This document shows positions 1-4,261 of a stretch of 8,896 nt of DNA, piece by piece. Both the position numbers and the translations under genes were made by a program. Numbering within the stretch: the stretch's first letter is position 1; the number at the start of each line of letters is the position of its first letter. The notes beneath the pieces were generated by a model that had not been told where the DNA came from, ran no database searches, and worked only from the letters and a program-made list of their open reading frames with translations. Source of the stretch: an uncultured Bacteroidales bacterium (GTDB lineage: Bacteria > Bacteroidota > Bacteroidia > Bacteroidales > P3); the NCBI GenBank assembly GCA_937884485.1, contig CALGCG010000043.1:1-8896 (forward strand), given 5' to 3'.

Positions 1-235
1 TGACCACGAACTCGGCATCGCGGTAGCCGGCGTCCTGGTCCAGCGTGGCTTTCAAGCTCAGCGGCTTGTTGGCCAGGTAATCCTCAATATACTCATCTCG
101 AATAGGCGATTTCTTATTGTTAACCATTTCAACACGAGCAGGAACGACGTCGACGGCAGTGACATCGTTATGCTGCGCCAGCAAGGTGGCGATACTCAAA
201 CCGACATAGCCGGTTCCTGCTACGGAAATATTCAT
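1..235 (-). CDS. UDP-sugar 6-dehydrogenase (UDP-glucose dehydrogenase family), N-terminal fragment
   Basis: Family enzymes oxidise UDP-glucose (or a related UDP-hexose) at C6 with NAD+, supplying UDP-uronic acids for capsule, O-antigen or exopolysaccharide synthesis in the cytoplasm. Seen: translating the minus strand from the ATG at 235 gives MNISVAGTGYVGLSIATLL, a textbook Rossmann start with the GxGYVG dinucleotide-binding loop at residues 7-12. It is followed by VTAVDVVPARVEMVN, where the acidic residue ending beta-2 should bind the NAD ribose, and then KKSPIRDEYIEDYL, like the family's N(K/R)G.SPI.(D/E)..(I/L) stretch. Only about 78 residues are inside the window; the rest (usually about 390-440 aa in total) lies to the left. 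It follows the 336-863 gene on the same strand after a gap of about 100 nt, in which I see no TAnnTTTG promoter, so co-transcription is likely. The exact UDP-sugar substrate cannot be read from this part. Confidence 0.9.
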   Translation of the reverse strand, partial: MNISVAGTGYVGLSIATLLAQHNDVTAVDVVPARVEMVNNKKSPIRDEYIEDYLANKPLSLKATLDQDAGYRDAEFVV

Positions 236-295
236 GATTTAATAAAAAAACTAGGCAAGTGGAATCATTAATGGCGGACTCTCTCTAATCTATCC

Positions 296-342
296 TATCG
301 ACTCTGCCCCTCTACGTCTATAGGACTCAATACCCCTACGCC
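296..342. repeat. imperfect direct repeat, two units of about 23 bp
   Basis: Two adjacent units (about 296-318 and 319-342) share the pattern TAT..GACTC...CCCC..TACG.C with small gaps. They sit at the end of the 336-863 gene and in the short gap before the dehydrogenase gene. The match is imperfect and the role is unknown; it may be a decayed duplication. Confidence 0.3.
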
Positions 343-863
343 TCCTGAAAGAGTTCTTCTTCCAGGTCGAAAAGTTTTTGAAGTTGGGGAGAGGGTTGGG
401 TCTCTGTACAACGGAGAGCATCAAGGCGGCATGCGGTGTAATTGACCAGGCGATCGGTGAAGACTGGGTCATAACCGTCGAGAAATACCGTGGAATACAG
501 GATATTGAGCAAGAGATTCAAAAACGGGAGCTCCCATGTGGGATTTTTCTCCATTGCCTTATCCAGCAGTTTTTCAACTATCGGAAGTGCTACCTCCAGA
601 TACCGTCTTTCTGTTTCGCGGGTGACATTGCCACTGAGAAGGTACAAGGCATCATGACCAGCTTGAAGAAGGGCAATTTTTTCTTCTTCTGAGGTGGCCA
701 AGGGGAGCATTTTATTAAATTCGCGACCAAAATCCTCCATTTTTGCGTGTAAAACGCCCCACTCTTCCTCCCCTCTTCGGGGTGCGGAAGCAAGACTCTC
801 AGAGACCCAATGACAGGCATCCGAGACAAGACCTATCCCACCATTTTTTGCACTCGCATTCAT
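336..863 (-). CDS. small helical protein, possibly a divergent UpxZ-like capsule regulator
   Basis: 175 aa, no signal peptide and no membrane segment, so probably cytosolic. It looks almost wholly alpha-helical, with acidic and leucine-rich stretches: SEEEKIALLQAGHDALYLL (58-76), RRYLEVALPIVEKLLDKAM (86-104), LPFLNLLLNILYS (112-124) and a last helix LQKLFDLEEELFQ. I do not recognise it with certainty. Inference: its length, the EEE-(helix)-(Y/L)-x-G turn, the mid-protein LL..(L)Y..VF segment and the LEE-type end recall the UpxZ family of Bacteroides capsule loci, which block antiterminators of other loci. This rests on remembered family pattern, not an alignment. It lies between a UDP-sugar dehydrogenase and a divergent UpxY gene, which fits. 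A good promoter (1005-1035, minus) drives it through a leader of about 135 nt. It is AT-richer than the right part of the window. The start ATG at 863 is the first in frame after a stop. Confidence 0.75.
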   Translation of the reverse strand: MNASAKNGGIGLVSDACHWVSESLASAPRRGEEEWGVLHAKMEDFGREFNKMLPLATSEEEKIALLQAGHDALYLLSGNVTRETERRYLEVALPIVEKLLDKAMEKNPTWELPFLNLLLNILYSTVFLDGYDPVFTDRLVNYTACRLDALRCTETQPSPQLQKLFDLEEELFQEA

Positions 864-881
864 ACCAGTACGGGTTAATAA

Positions 882-947
882 TCAAACAATTGCATAAATC
901 GAATTAAACCCTTCCCTCACGGCGAAGGCCTGTCCGCAGACAACCAT
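882..947 (-). CDS. possible 21-aa leader peptide
   Basis: In the leader between the minus-strand promoter and the 336-863 gene there is an ATG at 947 with AAGGAG at 958-953, five bases upstream. This is one of the few classic Shine-Dalgarno matches in the window. The frame reads MVVCGQAFAVREGFNSIYAIV and stops with TGA at 884-882, only 18 nt before the next start codon (863). This could be a leader peptide that couples or attenuates translation of the downstream gene. It is short, has no recognised family, and may be chance; Bacteroidota ribosomes depend little on Shine-Dalgarno pairing. Confidence 0.3.
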   Translation of the reverse strand: MVVCGQAFAVREGFNSIYAIV

Positions 948-994
948 TTTCACTCCTTGTTACAATGGTCTCTTCGGACTATTTTCAATCATTT

Positions 995-1014
995 TTTCCA
1001 AGTGCAAAAATACG
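995..1014 (+). repeat. left arm of invertible-segment inverted repeat
   Basis: TTTCCAAGTGCAAAAATACG is the reverse complement of 1155-1174 except for one position (1011 versus 1158), with the outer 16 bp perfect. The inner half carries the -7 element of the leftward promoter. Confidence 0.8.
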
Positions 1015-1035
1015 ATTTTTTTTTTTATTGGCAAA
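1005..1035 (-). promoter_or_regulatory. Bacteroidota-type promoter facing left
   Basis: On the minus strand, TTTG (1035-1032) and TATTTTTG (1012-1005) are separated by exactly 19 bp. This matches the -33/-7 consensus TTTG-N19-TAnnTTTG. Transcription would start near 998 and read a leader of about 135 nt before the ATG at 863. The -7 box lies mostly in the left repeat arm and the -33 box inside the putative invertible segment, so the promoter exists in this orientation only. Confidence 0.75.
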
Positions 1036-1051
1036 ATTATTTTCCAAACAG

Positions 1052-1091
1052 CCTGTTAGAAAAAAAAAATTTCCTATTTCTAACAAACAGG
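1052..1091. repeat. hairpin inside the invertible segment
   Basis: TGTTAGAAA (1054-1062) pairs perfectly with TTTCTAACA (1077-1085) across a 14-nt A/T-rich loop. CCTGTT (1052-1057) can instead pair with AACAGG (1086-1091), leaving a bulge. It is not followed by a T-run on the plus strand. It may be a recombinase, host-factor or regulator site; no function is demonstrated by the sequence. Confidence 0.45.
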
Positions 1092-1154
1092 ATGGGTGTC
1101 TTAATTGACGAAACTTCTACTGCGCGATTTAATACTCAGCACTTTATACAATCC

Positions 1155-1174
1155 CGTGTTTTTGCACTTGGAAA
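1155..1174 (-). repeat. right arm of invertible-segment inverted repeat
   Basis: CGTGTTTTTGCACTTGGAAA is the inverted partner of 995-1014. It contains TGTTTTTG where the left arm gives TATTTTTG, and no TTTG lies 19 bp upstream, so it is not a working promoter in this orientation. Confidence 0.8.
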
Positions 1175-1283
1175 GTCTACATCGCTGATTTTCTTGACAA
1201 CACCTTTTATCCTGCATTTTTGAGTACAATATTTTTCTTTGTCTTCCGTTATGGGAGGAAATAACAGAAGAACCCAAAACACC

Positions 1284-1808
1284 ATGCTGACTGAGAAATC
1301 CTCTTGGGTAGCCGTGATGACTTACCCCCATGCAGAGACCCTTGTCGCCGAGCACTTTCGTGACGACAATCCCCCTATAGAATATTACCTACCTCTGCTG
1401 GCAGGCAAGGACAAACGTTTCAAAAAGAACCCCTTGCCGGAAAAGCCCATGTTCCCCTGCTATCTCTTCGCACGTATCAATAACAAACAAATCTACCAAA
1501 CCCGCACCACCAAAGGTGTGGTATATATCGTCTCCAGTGCTCATAGCATTATTGAAGTGCCAGAGAGCGATATCGAGGCCGTGCGCCGCTTCGAGGCCAG
1601 CCAGCGCAAGTTTTTCCTCCATGAAACCTCGAAGCTTGTCAAAGGCTCCGAGGCCATCATCACAGAAGGTGAGTTCGCTGGTCTGAAAGGCCGACTGGTG
1701 AAAGGATGCAAAGACGGGAATTTCTGCGTGAGCATCAGCGTTATGAATATGTCGTTCGTAGTACACCTGCGGCGTGAAGAGCTGCGTCCCGCGGCCAAAG
1801 GAGAATAA
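1284..1808 (+). CDS. UpxY-family transcription antiterminator (NusG paralogue)
   Basis: 174 aa. Specialised NusG paralogues of this family ride on RNA polymerase and prevent early termination in the leader of a polysaccharide operon. Seen: a NusG N-terminal domain at about residues 6-105, with W8-VAVMTYPHAE for the usual W.(V/A)..(Y/T)..P..E start, the YYLPL strand (34-38) and PMFPCYLFARI (55-65). A KOW motif follows at about 119-146, in SEAIITEGEFAGLKGRL. The start at 1284 is chosen because it puts the key Trp at residue 8, exactly as in the second paralogue at 4255; an in-frame ATG at 1251 is possible. No promoter is visible in the present orientation: it appears to need inversion of 995-1174. 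Unusually, no operon follows; a convergent tRNA begins 36 nt downstream. It may act in trans or be a relic of a capsule locus. UpxY is used here as a family name, not a proven orthologue. Confidence 0.9.
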   Translation: MLTEKSSWVAVMTYPHAETLVAEHFRDDNPPIEYYLPLLAGKDKRFKKNPLPEKPMFPCYLFARINNKQIYQTRTTKGVVYIVSSAHSIIEVPESDIEAVRRFEASQRKFFLHETSKLVKGSEAIITEGEFAGLKGRLVKGCKDGNFCVSISVMNMSFVVHLRREELRPAAKGE

Positions 1809-1844
1809 AAAGAAAAGCAGCGACTCCCGGAGGGTCGCTGCTTT
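1809..1844 (-). terminator. intrinsic terminator of tRNA-Val
   Basis: AAAGCAGCGAC (1814-1824) pairs with GTCGCTGCTTT (1834-1844) as an 11-bp stem. Read on the minus strand it is followed by TTTTCTTTTT. It directly abuts the tRNA 3' end. In the plus direction it may also stop upxY transcripts, though the T-run is only three bases. Confidence 0.85.
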
Positions 1845-1921
1845 GGTGATCTGCACAAGATTTGAACTTGTGACCTCTTGCCTGTCAAGCAAGCGCTCTA
1901 AACCAACTGAGCTAGCAGATC
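1844..1921 (-). tRNA. tRNA-Val (anticodon GAC)
   Basis: The minus strand folds as a full cloverleaf. The acceptor stem is GATCTGC/GCAGATC, the D arm GCTC-AGTTGGTTTA-GAGC, the anticodon arm CTTGC-TTGACAG-GCAAG (loop positions 34-36 = GAC), and the T arm ACAAG-TTCAAAT-CTTGT. The discriminator is A and CCA is encoded at 1846-1844. GAC reads GUC/GUU valine codons. The gene is convergent with upxY and has its own promoter and terminator. Confidence 0.93.
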
Positions 1922-2002
1922 ATTATTTCTTCGAAATCTTAACAAAAAAAACACTCGTTTTACTCGTGCTCTTTTGCAATCTCATTCTCTCGAAATCGGG
2001 TG

Positions 2003-2033
2003 CAAAAGTACGAAGATTTTTGAAACTGACAAA
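2003..2033 (-). promoter_or_regulatory. promoter of tRNA-Val
   Basis: On the minus strand, TTTG (2033-2030), a 19-bp spacer and TACTTTTG (2010-2003) match the Bacteroidota consensus exactly. The tRNA begins about 75 nt downstream of the expected start point. Confidence 0.75.
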
Positions 2034-2052
2034 AAAATTTTGATTTTTTTCG

Positions 2053-2060
2053 TATCTTTG
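2053..2060 (+). promoter_or_regulatory. -7 element for the nitroreductase operon
   Basis: TATCTTTG fits TAnnTTTG and is followed by GCA, as in many Bacteroidota promoters. No TTTG is found 19 bp upstream, so the -33 part is weak. It is back to back with the tRNA promoter. The leader to the start codon would be about 80 nt. Confidence 0.55.
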
Positions 2061-2103
2061 CACTTGTATAATATTCACAATACGCCTATAACGTACTGTA
2101 CAT

Positions 2104-2138
2104 CAACTTTAAACATCAAACCATAAACCTTAAACTTT
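2104..2138 (+). repeat. five tandem 7-bp repeats in the nitroreductase leader
   Basis: CAACTTT, AAACATC, AAACCAT, AAACCTT and AAACTTT run head to tail with a strict 7-bp period and the core AAAC. They end 10 nt before the ATG at 2149. Confidence 0.6.
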
Positions 2139-2148
2139 TTTATCCATT

Positions 2149-2784
2149 ATGGCCGACAATTATCTTGAAAAACGCTATGAAGAGACCCTCGGAAATGGGA
2201 AAACGAGGGTAAAAAAGATAGGTCACACCGTCGACGAGCTGCTGACCAAGAACCGCAGCACACGAGGCTACAAGAAAGCCTACAAGGTGAGCCGTCACGA
2301 ATTGGAGCGCATCGCTGCCGTATGCACACGCGTCCCGTCGGCCCGCAACCAGCAGGTGCTGAGAATGAAGTTGGTGACGCACGACAGCGGTGCAGACCAG
2401 GTGCTACCACTCATCAAGATGGGCGCCGCCCTGCCGGAGCTGCACCTCCCATTCCCCGGCACAGAGCCCGAAGCGTTCATCGTCGTCTGTTCCACGGTGG
2501 CGGAGAACCCCATGGTGGACATCGACCTCGGCATCGCGGCGCAGAGCATGCTCCTCAAAGCCGTTGAGATGGGCCTCAACGGACTGATTATCGCCGCCTT
2601 CAACCGAGCAAAACTGCAAGAATCCCTATCCCTGCCCTACACTCCCCTGTTGGTGCTGGCCATCGGCAAAGGCGACGAACGCATCGAACTCAAGCCCATC
2701 GGCGAGGAGGAGAGCCACGCCTATTACCGCGAGGGTGGCATCCACTACGTGCCCAAGGTGAAGCTGGAACATCTGGTTCTCTAA
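2149..2784 (+). CDS. nitroreductase family protein (FMN-dependent)
   Basis: 211 aa, cytosolic. Family members use FMN and NAD(P)H to reduce nitro compounds, quinones or flavins; the native substrate cannot be read here. Seen: RSTRGY at 36-41, the usual R.S.R.(Y/F) entry to the fold; VPSARNQQVLR at 62-72, the FMN-binding PS..N.Q motif; DLGIAAQSMLLKAVEMGLNG at 126-145, the (D/E).(G/A).A.Q.(M/L).L.A...GLG. helix; LAIGKGDE at 170-177, the late (G/Y)-glycine strand; and YYREGGIHYVPK at 192-203, typical of Bacteroidota members. Length is normal for the family. It opens a plus-strand operon with the comEC-like gene 22 nt downstream. The start ATG at 2149 follows the heptad-repeat leader. Confidence 0.88.
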   Translation: MADNYLEKRYEETLGNGKTRVKKIGHTVDELLTKNRSTRGYKKAYKVSRHELERIAAVCTRVPSARNQQVLRMKLVTHDSGADQVLPLIKMGAALPELHLPFPGTEPEAFIVVCSTVAENPMVDIDLGIAAQSMLLKAVEMGLNGLIIAAFNRAKLQESLSLPYTPLLVLAIGKGDERIELKPIGEEESHAYYREGGIHYVPKVKLEHLVL

Positions 2785-2806
2785 TCCACGTCCCCGCCGC
2801 CACGCC

Positions 2807-4261
2807 ATGAGGAAGACCCCTTTGGTGCCCGTTGCCGTAGCCATGATAGCCGGAATTGTCGCCGGACATCATGTCACAGACTTCGACGTCACCCTTGGGC
2901 TGACGGTAGCTGTACTATCCCTCTTGGCGGCAAGCGCGATGAGAATCCTCTGCCGCAAGGTAAGCCCGGCATTCTCCCTCCCCATCATTATATTGATTTT
3001 CTTCTCGTTGGGGGCGTCGCTTTGCCGCCTCAGCGACCCACAATACGACCCGCACCACTGGCGAACCCGCCTTGGCGACACGCAAGAGGAACGCCCCCAC
3101 TACCTATCCTTACGCATTGGTGAAACACCCATTCCCCGCGAGCGCTCATGGCGCTCACGGGTCGATGTACTCGCTGTCGACGGCCATCCCTGCCGTGGCA
3201 ACGTAATGCTCTTCCTTCGCAAAGACAGCTGTGCCGCCGTCCTGCGCTACGGCGACCGCCTGTTGGCACACACCTATGTAGACCCGCGCCGAAACACCCT
3301 TTACATCACTGGCGACCATTACATTGTCACCGCCCGGAACAGCACCTCACTGCGGGCCCGTTGTGAATCCGTGCGCATGAAGCTGCTGCGACGCATGCAG
3401 AGGGGCCCCATGACGCCGCGCCTACGCGGCCTCGCCGAGGCGTTGACCCTCGGGTGGCGCGGAGATCTGGAGCGGAGCCTCCAGACCCAATTCCGCGACG
3501 CCGGCATACTCCATCTGCTCTGTGTCAGCGGTTTGCATATAGGCATGCTGGCCGGCATGGTAGGGCTGCTGCTGATTGGCATCGGAAAAGACCGCCGAGG
3601 ACGCATCCTCCGCGGCACAGTGCAACTCGTTGTCATCTGGACTTTCGCACTGCTGTCGGGCTTGGCGCCAGCCACCCTGAGGGCTTCGCTGATGTTCTCG
3701 TTCCTCATCCTCAACCGCATGGCTGGCCGACGCACCGAATCTCTCAATATCCTTGCCCTTGCCGCCATCGTTATGCTGACGGTCGACCCCCTGCTGCTCT
3801 TCGATGTAGGCTGGCAACTCTCCTTCGCCTCGGTAGCGGCCATCCTGGTGTCGCGTCCAGCCCTTGCCCTTTTCCGTTCCGCCGTTTGGAAGCATGCCGT
3901 CGTGAGCCTTGCCGCCACCCTTGCCACGCTGCCCATCGTCCTCAACACCTTCCATCAGGTGCAGCCCTATTTCCTCATAGCCAATATCCTCATCATCCCC
4001 TTCGCCCCCTTGCTGCTTTTCTCTTCGCTTCTCTATATGGCACTGCCCTGCAGCCTCACCGCCTGGCTCGCCGACCTGCTCTTCCGCTGCTGCGACTGGC
4101 TCACCTCCGGCATTGCCGGGCTTCCCCACGCCGTCATCGACGGCCTGCACCCCAGCCCCTCAGGCCTCGTCCTGTTGGCGGCAGGTATTATTTTACTAAT
4201 GATAACAATAAATACAGCCCTTTCTCGTTACCTAAAGACCAAGACCACGACAGCATGCTGA
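2807..4261 (+). CDS. ComEC/Rec2-type DNA uptake channel protein (lacks C-terminal nuclease-like domain)
   Basis: 484 aa, inner-membrane protein. ComEC forms the channel that carries single-stranded DNA into the cytoplasm during natural transformation. Seen: three N-terminal membrane segments (about 6-23, 28-48, 55-73), a soluble stretch of about 140 residues with beta-rich character (DUF4131 region), then the multi-span competence domain. That domain has HLLCVSGLHIG (236-246), SGLAPATLRASLM (284-296), DVGWQLSFAS (333-342) and the late ANILIIPFAP (392-401). All are family hallmarks. The metallo-beta-lactamase-like domain that follows in long forms such as Bacillus ComEC is absent, and the protein ends after a last hydrophobic segment and a basic tail; shorter forms of this kind are known. 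Its stop overlaps the next start by 7 nt (4255-4261), so translation is probably coupled. Whether this organism is competent is not shown. Confidence 0.9.
   Translation: MRKTPLVPVAVAMIAGIVAGHHVTDFDVTLGLTVAVLSLLAASAMRILCRKVSPAFSLPIIILIFFSLGASLCRLSDPQYDPHHWRTRLGDTQEERPHYLSLRIGETPIPRERSWRSRVDVLAVDGHPCRGNVMLFLRKDSCAAVLRYGDRLLAHTYVDPRRNTLYITGDHYIVTARNSTSLRARCESVRMKLLRRMQRGPMTPRLRGLAEALTLGWRGDLERSLQTQFRDAGILHLLCVSGLHIGMLAGMVGLLLIGIGKDRRGRILRGTVQLVVIWTFALLSGLAPATLRASLMFSFLILNRMAGRRTESLNILALAAIVMLTVDPLLLFDVGWQLSFASVAAILVSRPALALFRSAVWKHAVVSLAATLATLPIVLNTFHQVQPYFLIANILIIPFAPLLLFSSLLYMALPCSLTAWLADLLFRCCDWLTSGIAGLPHAVIDGLHPSPSGLVLLAAGIILLMITINTALSRYLKTKTTTAC

Larger units (their letters stand above)
995..1174. 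other. putative invertible promoter segment (phase-variation switch)
   Basis: A 140-bp AT-rich stretch is flanked by 20-bp inverted repeats matching at 19 of 20 positions, 180 bp in all. This size and layout match the invertible promoters of Bacteroides capsule loci, where a site-specific recombinase of the serine or tyrosine class flips the segment. As sequenced, a complete promoter at the left edge points left to the 336-863 gene and the dehydrogenase, and the right edge has no -33 box. Inversion would place TTTG at 1134-1137 and TATTTTTG at 1157-1164, again 19 bp apart, pointing at the upxY-type gene. That would leave the left edge without a promoter. No recombinase gene is in the window. 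Inversion itself is an inference; only the repeat and promoter geometry is seen. Confidence 0.7.

Noticed and set aside
378..692. 104-aa plus-strand frame opposite the UpxZ-like gene
   Set aside because: No plus-strand promoter upstream, no motif, ends in a poly-Phe tail. The minus-strand frame has a promoter and coherent helical content.
1847..1921. tRNA-Asp(GTC) on the plus strand
   Set aside because: The plus-strand loop reads GTC, but the D arm (AGTTGG), T arm and discriminator only fit the minus strand, giving anticodon GAC (Val).
1996..2066. Second inverted pair (GTGCAAAAGTACGAA near 2000 and CGTATCTTTGCAC near 2052) as another invertible promoter
   Set aside because: Only about 15 of 19 positions match, and the shared bases are the promoter -7 consensus in two back-to-back promoters serving tRNA-Val and the nitroreductase.
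3454..4254. Upstream extension of the NusG-type frame inside comEC
   Set aside because: The translation is Arg/Pro/His-rich, typical of an out-of-frame reading of GC-rich DNA. The NusG domain begins at the ATG at 4255.
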